A DNA stretch of 64,000 nucleotides from the NCBI RefSeq assembly GCF_032452875.1, contig NC_083868.1, positions 31,910,537 to 31,974,536 of the forward strand, in the 5' to 3' direction. The stretch's first letter is position 1; the number at the start of each line of letters is the position of its first letter. Position numbers and translations under genes: made by a program. Origin of the DNA: Bos javanicus. Its lineage: Eukaryota > Chordata > Mammalia > Artiodactyla > Bovidae. This document shows positions 25,889-38,641 of this stretch, piece after piece. The notes under the pieces were generated by a model, which saw only the letters and a list, made by a program, of their open reading frames with translations, ran no database searches and was not told the DNA's origin.

Positions 25889-26080
25889 GTGTTCCCCATC
25901 CTGAACCCTCCTCCCTCCTCCCTCCCCATACCATCCTTCTGGGTCGTCCCAGTGCACCAGCCCCAAACATCCATATGGGGAACACATGAGAAATAAAGGA
26001 ATAAAAAATTAAAAAAAAAAAATAAAAATAAAAAAAATAAAAACTAAAAATAAATAAATAAAAAATAAAAAAAAAAAAAA
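25889..26080 (-). mobile_element. Short recent bovine L1 3' UTR insert with A-rich tail
   Basis: Reverse-oriented bovine L1 3' UTR ('gtgttccccatcctgaaccc' through 'gtcccagtgcaccagcccca') is followed by a short forward piece 'ggggaacacatg' at 25977-25988 and an A-rich tail to 26080. The host L1M motif 'atcccat' is repeated at 25882-25888 and 26081-26087, marking the target-site duplication. The two orientations in one insert suggest twin priming. Confidence 0.75.
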
Positions 26081-26860
26081 ATCCCATATTTGAGGAAGGA
26101 CACTAAGGCAAACATCCAAGAAGCTAAAGAAACTCGAAGATGAACTCAAAGAGTCCCACATCAAGACACATTATAATCAAATTTTCAAAAGCTAAAGAGA
26201 TCATTGTAAAAATAGCAAGAAGTGACTCACCACATATGAAGGATCCTCAATAAAATTATAAGGAGACTTATTACCAGAAACATCAGAGGCTAGAAGGCAG
26301 TTGGCCAATATAATTAAAGTGCTAAAACAAACAAACAAAAGACACAAAATAAATGTTAACCAAGAATCCTATATCTGGCAAAAGTTTCCTTCAAAAGTAA
26401 AGAAGAAATTAAGACATTTCTAGGTGAACAGAAGCTGAGGAATTTGCTGCTATTAGACCTTTGTTGAATTTCTAAGGAAGATCCTGAAGGCTAAAATAAA
26501 TTGACTCTAGAGAATAACTTGAGGCCATATGAAGAAATAAAGATTATAGTAGAGACAAGTACACAGATAATTACCAAATCTGACATTATTTTAACAATGG
26601 TTTGTAAATCCAGCTTTTGTTGTATATATGATTCAAGAAACTAATATGTTAAAAAATATGTTAGTTGAAAAGCTATTGTAATGTTTGCTAATGCCACATT
26701 TTTCTACATAATTTAACAGACTAATCTATTTAAAATAAAAAAAAAAAACAGTTTATATTTGGGGGCATGCAATATACAAAGACTTAATTCTGTGATACTA
26801 AAAACTAAAAAAAGTGAGGACAGAGCTAAAAGGAGCAGAGTTTTATATGTTATTGAATTT

Positions 26861-26995
26861 GCTGCTGCTGCTGCTAAGTTGCTTCAGTCGTGTCTGGTTC
26901 TGTGTGACCCTGTAGATGGCAGCTCACCAGGCTCCTCTGTCCATAGGATTCTCTAGGCAAGAATACTGGAGTGGGTTGCCATTTCCTTCTCCAGT
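26861..26995 (-). mobile_element. Bov-A SINE inserted in L1M
   Basis: Reverse Bov-A unit starting with five GCT repeats (antisense tail) and ending 'gccatttccttctccagt'. Flanks 'tattgaattt' (26851-26860) and 'cattgaactt' (26996-27005) look like an aged 10-bp target-site duplication. Removing it restores continuous L1M sequence. Confidence 0.88.
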
Positions 26996-27389
26996 CATTG
27001 AACTTAATCTAGTATAAATTCAAGTTAGAGTGTTAAAACTTTAAGACTTTAAATGTAAACTCTATGACAATCACAATGAAAATAGCTTTAGAATGTGCAC
27101 AAAGGGAAATGAGAAAGAAATTTAAACATTTCATTGAAAAAAAATTCAACTAAACATAAATAAGACAGTAATGCAGGAAAAGGACAAAAAAGCTATGAGA
27201 CAAATGGGAAACAAACACAAGACATATCGAAAATACTAGAAGTATGTCCATCCTTATCAGTAATTACTTTAAATGTAAACTGATTAAATCAAATCAAAAG
27301 ACAGAGACTGACAAAACGGGTAAAAAACATTATCTGACTGTCTATTTTCTCGAAGAGATTCGCTTTCGATCCAAACACACAAAGGGGTT

Positions 27390-27912
27390 TGTGATGAAAA
27401 ATGCCATTTGCTATATCAGCAAACAAACGATGTGTGGCCATCGAGCCATCAGCCAGTACCTCCCCGCATCCCACCCTTCCCAAGAGTGAGCCCAAGAGAT
27501 TTCAGGAAGGAAACTAATGTGCTGTACATTGCCAAGTCCTTAGCCACTGCAGACACTCCCAGCAGTGTACCCTGGGGGAACTCAGGATGGGAAAGAACAG
27601 GATACTGGCCCTAGAGAGCTAAGGTACACATCAAAGGGATGATTTCAATAAGCCCAGACTCTTGCATCTTCCCATACACTGAAAAGTGCTAATAAATTCA
27701 TTAGGTTGAAATATTTGGTTTTCTTTAATTAGCAGTACTTTTTGATAGCCTGACTACTTGGTCTTTGTTTCAACGCCTATATATCCCAGCTGTTCCATTA
27801 CCTCTTCAGAGCAGTCCCTCAGCGCTATCTGAAAGACTGCCTTCCAGGCTTGAGGTTCATAAAATGAATAAAACAAAATTCTCAACTTTTGTGCATTTTT
27901 TTTCAGTAGTCA
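27390..27912 (+). mobile_element. Probable solo LTR of an endogenous retrovirus
   Basis: A 523-bp block interrupts L1M ORF2 and is not L1. It begins TG (27390) and ends CA (27912), with 4-bp flanks GGTT and GATT that could be an aged target-site duplication of the class I ERV size. Inside are a TATA-like 'tatatatccc' at 27778, an AATAAA at 27867, and just before it a U5-like phrase 'gcgctatctgaaagactg'. Another AATAAA lies at 27691. The insertion boundaries are well defined because L1M resumes exactly. The LTR identity is inference; I do not recognise the family. It carries no viral gene. Confidence 0.55.
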
Positions 27913-29604
27913 GATTGAAACTGAAAGGATGGAAAGATATTCCATGCACACAGCAACTCAAAAAGAGCATGAGTGGCTACACTTTTATTTAAAAAAATAA
28001 ATAAACCTGACAGAATTAATGGGAGAAAGTTCCACAATAATAGTTACAAACTTCAATATTCCACTCTCAATAATGGATAAAATACCAAGCTAGAAGATAA
28101 GTAAGGAAACAGAGGATTTGAATAACATAATAAACCAACTAGAACTTAGAGACAAATACAGAACATTCTACCCAAAAACAACAGAATGCAAATCTTCTCA
28201 AGGTCCCATGAAACATTTTTCAGGATAGATAATACATTAGATAACAAATTAAGTCTTTACAGATTTAAAATGGCAAACATCATACAAAGCATGTTCTCTA
28301 ACTACAATGGGATGAAGTTAGAAATCAATAAATGAATGAAAACTTGAAAAAAAAATAGAAATTGGACAATGCCTTCCTAAAAAACTAATAGATCAAGGAA
28401 GAAATCACAGAGAGAACTGCAAAATACAGACAAAAATGCAAACAAAATGAATAGGACATAGAGAAAGTACTGATAATGAGAAAATGTGTAGCTATGAACA
28501 CTTATATTAAAGAAAAAGTTTAAATCAGCAATCTAACTTTAGAAATAAAGAACTAGAACAATAAGAACAAACCAAATTTAAATCCATCAGAAGGAAAGAA
28601 ATAATAAAGATTAGGGCAGAAACAAAGAAATGAGAAATATAAAATCAAGAGAGAAAAATTAATAAAATCCAAAGTTATTTCTTTGAAAAGATCAACAAAC
28701 CTGAGACAACTTTTAGCTAGATAGAAAAAGGAAAAAAAAAAGACTAAATTAATAAAACCAGAAATAAAAATGGAAGCATTGTTACTGATTCTATAGAAAT
28801 AAAATAATTTTATAAGAATGCTATAAAAATTGTATACCAAAAAACTGGATAATGTAGATGAAAGGAACAAATTCCTACAAAAACAAAACCTAGTAGGGTT
28901 AAATCCATATAAACAGAAAGTCAAACAGACTTAAAACTGGTAGGGAGACTGACTCAATAATTAAAAAAAAAAAAAAGCCCTGGACCTGATGGCTTCATTG
29001 GTGAATTCTACCTAGCATTTTAAGAGAACTAACACTAACACTTATCAAATTTTCAAAAACAAACAGGAGAGAACACTTACCTAATAATTTTGAGGCCAAA
29101 ATTACCCTGACATCAAAGTCAGAAAGAAAGATTACAAGGAAAGAACACTACAAATTAATATCCTTTATGAACATTGATGCAAAAGTTTAAAAAAAATTAG
29201 CAAAGCAAATTCAACAGCATATGAAAAGAATTATACCACACACCCAAGTAGGATGTATTTCTGGAATGAAAAGATGATTAAACATATAAAAAATGACCAA
29301 TGAAATATACCATATTAGCAGAACTATTTTTTAATCTCATTATCATTCAATTGATACAGAAGAAGCAAAAGCATCTGACAAAATTCAACACCTTTTCTTA
29401 GTTAAAAAAAAAAAAAAAAAAAAAAAACAGCAAAATAGAAATAGAAGAAAACTGCCTCAAAATGTCGTGCATGAGCAGAGTTCTAAAGATGGATGGTGCT
29501 AATAGTATCACAACAACATTATGAATTTGTTTAATACCTCTTAACTGTATAGTTAAAAATGGTTAAGATTATACATTTTATGTTAAATTTTTCCACAATA
29601 AAAT

Positions 29605-30041
29605 TTTTCATTGTGGAGATAATTATCCATTTTTTCTACAATGAAAAATAAAAAATAAAATAAAGTTCTATTTTATATAATGGAAAAATAATGTAATTTG
29701 AAGGTTTTGGTTTTGTTTTTTTTTTAATAAATCTTTAATATAGGACATTGCATATTTGAGAAGGGCTTAATTGTTCCAACATTTCAAATTTCATGTGTAG
29801 GTACCACATTTTCAGTATGGATATGGGGTCGCTTATCCTATGTTGCAGTGGGGTTTTTGATGTTTGTCTCAATTGTTGTAGCTAGCCTATATTGCAATAA
29901 AAAATAGCTTCATATCTACAGAGCTTAAAACAATTATAGTTTGTTTCCATTTGTGCTACAAGTTCACACTGGTTTTGCTGGCAGCTCTCTTCCAATATGT
30001 CTCTACTCTGAGACACTGGATAAAACAGCTTTCATGAAAAT
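29605..30041. other. Unassigned sequence, possibly LTR-derived in part
   Basis: No gene. The part at 29860-30000 ('cagagcttaaaacaattata') vaguely recalls old ERVL-type LTRs, but not enough to call. Confidence 0.4.
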
Positions 30042-30200
30042 ACTTCTCAAACTTTAATGTACATACAAATCACTTGTTAAAATGCATATATTGACTGAAC
30101 TCTGGAGAAGTATCTGACATTCCATATTTCTAGAAAGTTCATAGATAATGTTTATGTTGTTGGCCTGTAAGCTTCACTGATTAGAAAGATTCTAGAGCAG
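30042..30200. mobile_element. MER5A-like DNA transposon fossil (hAT-Charlie)
   Basis: The stretch opens 'acttctcaaactttaatgta' and continues through 'caaatcacttgttaaaatgc' and 'tttctagaaagttcatagat', the layout of MER5A, a short non-autonomous hAT element. It is old and diverged; the terminal inverted repeats are not both visible. Confidence 0.65.
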
Positions 30201-31744
30201 AAACTCTTCATGCAGGAGGAAGAGAATCTAGCAAATCGCTCTTTGGCTGTTAATGAATTCCAAAAGGAAGTAAAATGTGTCAGTTCCATTCACATTCCAT
30301 TTACAGGAACAAGTCAGACATCCATTTTCAACTTGAAGAACACAGGGAAACACAGCTGCACTGTATTTCCAGAAATGGGAGAACTAAACACTAGGTAATG
30401 GCCTTGGTAACTATCATAGAGAACAAAATGTCTTCAACGCATAGAGATGTTATTATAAAGGAACAGCTGCATCAATGATGGCTATTTCTGAGCACCACAG
30501 ACTAAAGCAGCTGAGTGTGGTCCAGAAACTTAGGTTGTGCCAGTGCAGGTAGGCCCCTTGATAGAGTTTTGACTTTTAAAGCCAGGAAATACAAATAAAC
30601 ATGTAGCATCCCATGTCTTATAAGACATCTTATGAAGAGAAAAAAAAAAAAATTGTTTAATCCTAAAACAAAGTTCTTATCTAAGATCAATTATCATCCT
30701 GCCCCACAGAAATTAGCTGAAGAAATAGAGAGATGATTCTATGCAGATACTGTAAAAGTCCAAGGAAGCTCAGAGCTCAGATTGTCCAGTTATACCAGAA
30801 GACCATTTGTATGGATTAATTAAAGAGAGATCCTAATGTTCTCCAGGATCCTAAGTGTTCTTCCATTTACTTAATAATTTACCATGATCAAGTCATAACA
30901 TCACTCTAGGTATCCTGAGTAGCCATTCATCTGAAACAATAACCACTGACGATGACCTGGAAGAGTAAAAGAAGAGTATATTTTAAGATAATTAACCGGA
31001 GAAGATAAGGCTATGGTCAAGTCTGCATTTGAGTTTCAAGAAAGGAATGGAAATGATAAATATAGTCATAGGAACCTTATCACCTAAGAAATATTCCAAA
31101 ATATAACATGTTATCTCAAAATGTTGAAATACTCAGTTCTATAGACAAATTCTAGTTTTATTTAATTACTCAATAAAATGGCTTATTGCTCTACTTTTTA
31201 TATCCCTTTTTCTACAATTCTGAACAACGTATCTCCTCTTTTAAACCAGTTCCTCAATCTTCATTGGATTTGGAGAACTGGTAGCTATGTGGTCAGGAAA
31301 GAAGGATGTCTGTCATAACAATATTTAGCCTTATCATTTTATCTCAAGGTAAAGTTATTATATTCAGCCTCAATCAGAAGTAAGGAATGACCAGAGTCAG
31401 TTAAAAATAAAGACTTACATCTCAGGAAGGTCAGTACAGGATTTATAAAATTGGGATGTAGTTACATAGACATGATATTTCAAAAGATGTAAGAGTATAA
31501 AGACATATTTTGTCGATAGAGCAAAGGGTCATGGAGATATTCATTGGGTAACAACTGCATTTGACTAAATGAAGGATGGATAAAGTGTAGCAGTAAAGAA
31601 ACTAAAAAAAAAAAAAAAACGCCAGGGGGAAGTATAAAAATGAATTAATAACATGGCAGTTAACAGTGATGAATCATACAGAAAATTCAAGATAACAACT
31701 AAAATAACTCTGTGATAACTTGTTTGTTTTGAAATTTGGTTTCT
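30201..31744. other. Sequence with no recognised feature
   Basis: About 1.5 kb without a nameable repeat or gene. An A17-type run lies near 31602-31619. Frames of 62 codons near 30210-30398 (+) and 30502-30690 (-) show no recognisable content. Confidence 0.45.
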
Positions 31745-31960
31745 AGTAAGAAGAGGCCTGGTGGTATATAAGCTCTGGAAATAGAAAACCTGAAATTAAT
31801 CCCATTTTTTGCCACTTTCTAGCTCTTTTGTACTTTTGGGTGATTTGCTAAGTTTTCTAACTGCCAATTTGTTATCTATGTGTGGGTTAAAGTATCATCC
31901 ATGTGAAGGCTCTAGTTTCTGTTGGAAATAAAAAACCTTCAATAAATTTTAGCCTAAGAA
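31745..31960 (+). mobile_element. MIR SINE
   Basis: Forward MIR: 'gctctggaaatagaaaacct', 'tgccactttctagctctttt' and 'gggtgatttgctaagttttc' follow the MIR order. The end near 'ccttcaataaattttagcc' fits the 3' end. Confidence 0.7.
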
Positions 31961-32878
31961 TAATGATTTGATTATATTTATAAGAGCAGTTGTGAAGCGT
32001 GATGAGAATCAAGCCTAACTCCAAAGGATTTATGATTTGGACGTTAATTATAACACAGAAGCAGTAAATACTAACTTGTCCAATAATTATTGCAGTAGAG
32101 AGGTTAAGTGTATCAGCTTTGATGGGTACAAGATTTGAGGTTATAAACCTTTATTTTTCCTGTTACTAAATTTTTAGAATGAAGTTCTTTTTAACATATT
32201 TTTAGTGGACTGGAAAGATACAGTGAAGAGACAGATTTGAAAAGAGAGAAAAGTCACAAAGGATAAGAAGAAAGAATCACAGCCTCAGTAGGCAGGTTAG
32301 CTCTGGTAAACAAGACTGAAAGGTATTCCTCTGAACCCAGAGGGGAGTAGAAAAGGAACAGGCATGTTGAGATTAGAAGGTGGAAGTTTTTTTTCAAGTA
32401 GCCTCAGTCTAAAAATACATTGTGAAAGGTCAGCTGGAAAGTGACAGTAGCAGAGATGGGGTTTCATATTGAGAAAGCAGAAAGTTTGGGGTAAGACCAA
32501 ACAGAATACTACATAGTGTCCAGTCTTAAATGACTAAAACATTTCCCAGAGTTAGGAAGGTAATAAAGATAGGGTAGGGATCTTTGTTATACCTTAACCC
32601 AAAGTATAGAATCTGGATGTGATTTGCAAGCATTGGACACCAAACAAAAATAAAGTTAATCACATAAAAACTGTAATTGGGAATAATAATCTCAGAAATC
32701 CATTGAAAAATAGAGGGGGAGAATAATCTTATAACAAGAAAGATTTGTCAATAGCCATCTTTATAAAATAACTCAGTGTGCAAAACAATTAAACTGAAAA
32801 TGTGAGCAGGGAGAATGAAAGGGATGGCTGATACAAGATTTTTCAGTTCAATTGATCAATTTACATTTATAAAACAGT
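31961..32878. other. Sequence with no recognised feature
   Basis: Purine-rich sequence. The 32200-32520 part has an old-repeat texture but cannot be assigned. Confidence 0.4.
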
Positions 32879-32891
32879 ACATGGACAAGAA

Positions 32892-33175
32892 GGACAAGGC
32901 AATGGCACCCCACTCCAGTACTCTTGCCTGGAAAATCCCATGGATGGAAGAGCCTGGTGGGCTGCTGTCTATGGGGTTGCACAGAGTTGGACACGACTGA
33001 GCGACTTTACTTTCACTTTTCACTTTCATGCATTGGAGAAGGAAATGGCAACCCACTCCAATGTTCTTGCCTGGAGAATCCCAGGGACGGGGGAGCCTGG
33101 TGGGCTGCCGTATATGGGGTCGCACAGAGTCGGACACGACTGAAGCGACTTAGCAACAGCAGCAGCAGAGGCAGA
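32892..33175 (+). mobile_element. BOV-A2 SINE, well preserved
   Basis: Forward dimeric BOV-A2: first unit from 'aggcaatggcaccccactcc', the linker 'ctttcacttttcactttcat', second unit 'caatgttcttgcctggagaa' to 'cggacacgactgaagcgact', and an AGC-repeat tail. It closely resembles the standard sequence, so it is relatively young. A 13-bp target-site duplication (acatggacaagaa at 32879-32891; acacggacaagaa at 33176-33188) differs at one base. Confidence 0.95.
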
Positions 33176-33188
33176 ACACGGACAAGAA

Positions 33189-36100
33189 TGTGGTTGTCTG
33201 TTATTTTCTACTTTCCCAACACAGATCCCATTCTAGAATATGTAATTTATTTGAAACTTAATTTTCAAATAAAACTGAAGAAGTATGGCTAAGTTTTATT
33301 TATCCAAGTAATTGACTCTTGACTGTGTGAAAAACAATGAACTAAAACAATGAACTGACTGGACTGAAAAAAAATTAATTAGCATGATTTGAGACTATGG
33401 AATCAGCAATCTGGATTATTTCATGAGGGCTGTAGTCTATTAAGTTTTTATATTAAACCAACTTAACTGTTAACTTTCTCTAATACAAAAGTTGAAGAAA
33501 AGGCTCTTATGTAACTTGGTGCTTATAAAATTCTCCTCAACAGATCACCTTTTTTGTTCTTTTAATCTGAGTTAACTTCTGCTTGCTTTTGTTTTAAGTT
33601 TAGGGCTACTCTTTGGAATCAAAGCAAACTTACAAGACCAATATAGTCATTGGAAGTTTTCTCTAAAAATGAATGAAATGAAAGTCCTGTTTGTAGAGGA
33701 AAACCATGTTTTGTTTACATGGGGAGGAAAGGCAGCATACAATTCTTCTCCAGGGAAAGACATTCTCTGTTGATTTATGTCTGTGACAGGAGAATAACGT
33801 AACAGATATATATTGACTGGAATAAAGTATATACTGCGCACAAATTTAAATCATATACAACTTGTATTTTATAGAACAGCTGTGAATTATGCTTTTTTGT
33901 TTCCATGTGTAATTAGAGAATATAATAAACATGAACATTAACTTTAATATTCCCATTACAAAGAAAAAAAAGATATATGCTGCTCAGGGAAAGGAGGAAT
34001 TTTCTCTTGGTGTAGATTTTTTCCTTTAGAAAGATACAAGACATGGGAAGTGTACTTTAGGCCTCACTATCTGGAAACCTACACAGTAAGAGAAGTCATA
34101 AAAGATGTCAACACTAATTTATGACTCATACTCTGTGTTACACAGTAGCCTGAGAATTTGGAGTCCTTTGCTGAGAGATTTAGAGAGTAAAGTACTGGTG
34201 AAACTAATACGTTATTGTCCAAGATATTCCTACTTTTGGATGGCTTATTGTGTCTACCTGCTCTTTCTAAAATGTCTCTGTCCCTCCCTCCACTCCCAAA
34301 AATGGGATTAGAGTACAAGACAAGCTAATAAGCAGCATTTGCCCTTTCCTACTGTGGCTATTTTGGCTGGAACTATCTCCAAGAGTGTGGCGCCCTGTAG
34401 GTTGGCTGTCTGCCATGCTAGAAAAAGTAGATGAAATAAATCAACCCATGGAAACAAGGCTATAGAGTACACTGTGGTAATAATTGTCAACTTTATGTTT
34501 GCATCACACAGTATAAAACAGGACTGTGTGTTTTTGCTGTCATTAATTTAATTTGTACCCACTAAATTTTATGTTTTCAATTTGAATTGGGATGCAAAAG
34601 CAGGATTAATGATGATCTGCCAAGACTCACCCTAAGGTATTGAGCAATATTCTGTACTAGATGAAGAAATTGTCAACTATTTTGCAATATTTTGCACAAG
34701 ATTATTTTGCCTTAAGCTTTTTGAAAGCAGTATTTAGGCAAGCACTATGTCAGGGCCAAATTCTATCTATACATACCATATCTGATCTTTTGGATTTAAT
34801 TTCCTTACTAAAAAGTTATTATGTAATTCCAGAAAGAAAACCTCCTAAAAGGACTCCACATTCTGAAGACTAAAAGACAGAAATAGGAAAGCACTTGATT
34901 CACAGCGTTTCCTAAGAAAACAAGTATTTAGTATTAATTGAATATCTGAAAGGAAGTCTTTGAAATGTTTCTAATTATAGCCAGAATGTTTAATAATTTT
35001 TGAATTTAAAGGCTTCTTAATAATTATCATAAGACCAGTAATTAAATTTTATAAATATACATGATAGTGGTATTGATTCCATAAGAAGTAAACTGGTTAT
35101 TAGTTTCATAGTGATTAAACAAACTATTTCCATAATATTTCACTCAATTTAATCAGACTGCCAGGATGAACAAAGAATTTGTATTTTTTACATACTTTTT
35201 GATACTATTAACAAAAGGTATTTTCAAAGACATCAGTGATTGTCAAAATCCATGAAATTCACAATAGCATATCATTTCCTCATTTTTCATCTGTATAATA
35301 TAGATGGCAATGCCAATTTCAGCAATCTTTGTGTGAATTCAATAAAATGTTGTGTTAAATGAGACCAACAAGGTTGCTTTGGGAAGCGATAGATATCTAG
35401 ATTTGAACCCTCACCACAAAACTTCCTTCTACACCCTGATATTTACTTTGTGTTTCAGATTCATGTCTCAGCAAAGGAACTACTATTATTTGTAGTGAAT
35501 GGGCAGAATCATTAAATCTACAAATGTTTAAATTCATTATCAAAGATTTACCCTCAACTCTGCCCTCAGTTCTAACTGACCAGTTTTTCTAAAGGTAAAG
35601 TGGTTGTCCAAAATCTGCTATAAATGTCTCTGATTCTATCAGCAATATGAATCACAATTTTATTGTTATTTGTTCTATACACTTGGACATAAATAACCTT
35701 GATTTTTTACATTTGTTGTTTGATTTTCAATTACCAGAGTGTAGATTATATGAAGACAAAATTAGATAAGTACAGGTGCAGTTTCTTATTTAAAGCTCTG
35801 TGGGTTTTTTCCTTAGCGAAACCATAGCAAATCCTAATAGTTTCAAATAGATGTTATTTGCTAACCTGCAATAGAACAAAGTGAGTTTTAACAGCAGGTG
35901 ATGGCCACAGTATTCCAAGGAGGACCACATGAGATATGGATGAGGGATTGAGCCTGGATAATCTCACCTTTGTGATGCTGTCCAATTCTGTAAATTACTT
36001 CCTCACTTCATTCCACCCCCTCCATCCAGCCATTGGCCAGCCTATTCTATTTAAATTACTCTGTCTCAGCTTCTGGTTTAATCAGAATGGTAGTCAGCGC

Positions 36101-37684
36101 TGCTCAACTTATTGCTCCTGCAGTGTTCAGCTCCACAGGAGCCAGAACATAATGGACCTACATAATGGATGACTGAATTGGAAATAAAAATAAGCTATTT
36201 GTTTGAAATTTACCTCCCATTTATTATATACTTACATAGGTGGTCTCTTAAGAATTTCTAGGAGAGCCTTGTCTGGAAAAGTTATATAATAAATGTTTAT
36301 GTGCTGAGAGTAGAATACACATGTGATTACCATTGTGTTTCATTGCACTGATTTTTTTTAGTAATATAGCCTTGAGGAAGTTGAAATGCAAGTCCTGTCA
36401 CCAAACACATGCCTAAATAACATACTCGTTATAAGAGAGTCATGCAGATAACATACACACAGACATAAATCATAGATGGTAACCGAAGTTCTGATCATTA
36501 GGGAGTTTGAAATGTTCTTCAGTTGTACAGTGTGCCTAAGAGGATCTTAGTGAAATAAAAGTGATCTCTCCATGCATACCATGAGCTCTGTCAAAACTGA
36601 GAGCCCATCATCTAACGATCTAGAATTAAACATTATAAAGATTTATTCTCTATACTCTCAAAGAGCTATTACTTCAAGTACAAGTGCTATTATTGGTAGA
36701 AGGAAGTTTACTCATATTTCACCCTATGTATTATTGAAAACACACTTCTATGCGTCTTGCATTATTATTATTACCTGATGGCCACTCAGCATGCAGGCAT
36801 CAAAGTGCAATCTATCTGGCTCTCCAGCTGAACACCAGAAAGCAATGAGTTGGTATAATTTGCCAGCTCTGGAGAGGAGTGTCACTTGAAGTTTATGACT
36901 TCTTAAGTGAAAATTAAGGATGATAAACAAAAGCTTATAGGAACAGCTGTCTCTATGGCAAAAGGGTTAACACTGGTAATCTAACAGGCTTCAGATATTT
37001 TCTTAAAGTCTCTTAAAACAAAATCCTCATTATTGAAGCCTCTGCATAGTAACTTGTGAATGCATCTAAATCATGACATTGTTTTGTATAAACCTTAAAC
37101 AAAAGAAAGCCTATTTGTCCAGGGGTTGCAGATATTAGTGTTAATCATCTCCACACATATTGGAAGATACTTTAGGTTATTCTACAACTTAAAAAAAAGA
37201 CAATTAAATGTGTGTGGAAGAAGACTGGGTTAGGAAATTCTACTGCTTCTAACTATGCACAGCAAAACATAAGATAGAATGACTAATTCATCTGTTTTTC
37301 CTGGGACTTTTATCCTAGTTTTAAAACTTAGTCCTATACCCTGAGAACACCCCTAGTACTGGACAAACTAGAATAGCTGGTCTCCCTAGATTAGAAAGTG
37401 ACAACAGTTCTTTATTAAGACACTTTTTTAAATCAAACAATAGAAGGTATAGAGTTCATGTGACTTGGCTCCATATCACAGACACTTAGATATACATAAA
37501 TACATAAACATAAAGATGACTAGGTAAGATCAAAAAAGAGGATCTGTGAGTCAGAAACTAGGAAATGAATGACAGACCAACAAATGGCAAAGGCCAAACT
37601 AGCTGGTGCTCACCTTAGCTAGTGCTTACTAATTATGTAGTTCAATATTCATCAAATGATAAACATCTTTAGCACACACTGTTG
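33189..37684. other. Long stretch with no recognised gene or repeat
   Basis: About 4.5 kb, the largest repeat-poor block in the window. No open frame exceeds about 80 codons and none resembles a known protein. It could hold non-coding elements under constraint, which only cross-species comparison could show. Confidence 0.5.
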
Positions 37685-37850
37685 GTTAACAGCGTAATCT
37701 TTGGAGTTGGATTACTTATAAAACACAGATGATGCATATGAATATAATGACATATTATTATGTATCATTTAATACATATAAATATACACATATATTTAAT
37801 ACATATAAAACACCAAATATAATAAATGTTAGTATCATCTTTTTATCTTC
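37685..37850 (+). mobile_element. Degraded MIR SINE
   Basis: 'gttaacagcgtaatctttgg' at the start and 'aatataataaatgttagtat' at the end fit the two ends of MIR, with a heavily altered AT-rich middle. Confidence 0.5.
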
Positions 37851-38416
37851 TGGTTGTCATTTGATATGAGAAATAGTATACTTGTTCTCTTTACTAATAT
37901 AACATGTGACTCTTGGAACTGGGATGGCACTGAGCAATAGGAAATACAAAAATGAGGTGATAGAGATTCTGATGCTGATATTTTGATATTGCTTCACTTT
38001 TAGACTACTCTGAGGTACATATCATCAGATTCCCTGTAGAGAGTTCACTTTGAGTTGGCAGTTATATAAATGAGTCATTCCTCTAGTGAGCACAAATTCA
38101 ACACTAACAGTGTTTTTTTGTAATACATGATTGCATTATTTATAAACATTTAAAAGTTTCATTTTGCCACTTATTCATAAATCACCTAAAGTATCATATT
38201 AAGATAGAGAAAAGGGGCAAGGGAAAATTAAATACACAAATTGGCTGAACTTTTAACTGCAGCTTTGGCAAGTTTCTTATGTAAAAAAAAACTTTGTTGA
38301 ATAAAACTCAGGAAAAAATCGTGAAAGTTGGTGTTTCCCTATTATTTAAATTTATAGATAACATGAAAGATAGAAATAGTATAATATTATGAATAAATAG
38401 TTCCGGGTTTGAAGGT
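37851..38416. other. AT-rich sequence with no recognised feature
   Basis: No repeat or gene recognised. Confidence 0.45.
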
Positions 38417-38424
38417 ACTAATAA

Positions 38425-38633
38425 TGTGTGTGTGTGCCATGTGCTCAGTCGTGTCTGACTCTTTGCAATCCCATGGACTGTCGCCTGCCAGTTTCCTCTG
38501 TCCATGGAATTTTGCAGGCAAGAATACTGAAGCAGGTTGCCATTTCCTTCTTCAGGGGATCTTCCTAACCCAGGGATCAAAAGCATGTCTCTTGTGTCTC
38601 CTGCATTGGCAGGTGTGTCTTTACCAGCTGAGC
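38425..38633 (-). mobile_element. Bov-tA SINE
   Basis: Reverse Bov-tA: BovB-like body ('gtgctcagtcgtgtctgact'), then the tRNA-like head ('ttaccagctgagc'). An 8-bp duplication, ACTAATAA, flanks it at 38417-38424 and 38634-38641. A short (GT)n run at 38425-38435 lies at its 5' side on this strand. Confidence 0.9.
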
Positions 38634-38641
38634 ACTAATAA

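Larger units (their letters stand above)
24630..29604 (+). mobile_element. Nearly complete ancient L1M, interrupted by three insertions
   Basis: One old L1 can be followed through most of its length. 24630-25340 resembles the L1M 5' UTR ('tttgggagccacacattaca'). 25370-26600 is the ORF1 region and its downstream spacer ('tctcagaaggagaagagaga', 'tttgaggaaggacactaagg'). 27240-27389 and 27913-28300 are the start of ORF2, the endonuclease region. 28970-29010 holds the RT-region phrase 'ggacctgatggcttcattgg'. The middle and end of ORF2 are deleted near 29400. 29510-29604 is the 3' UTR end. All frames are broken. Inserts at 25889-26080, 26861-26995 and 27390-27912 arrived later. The 5' UTR part is the least certain. 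Confidence 0.8.
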
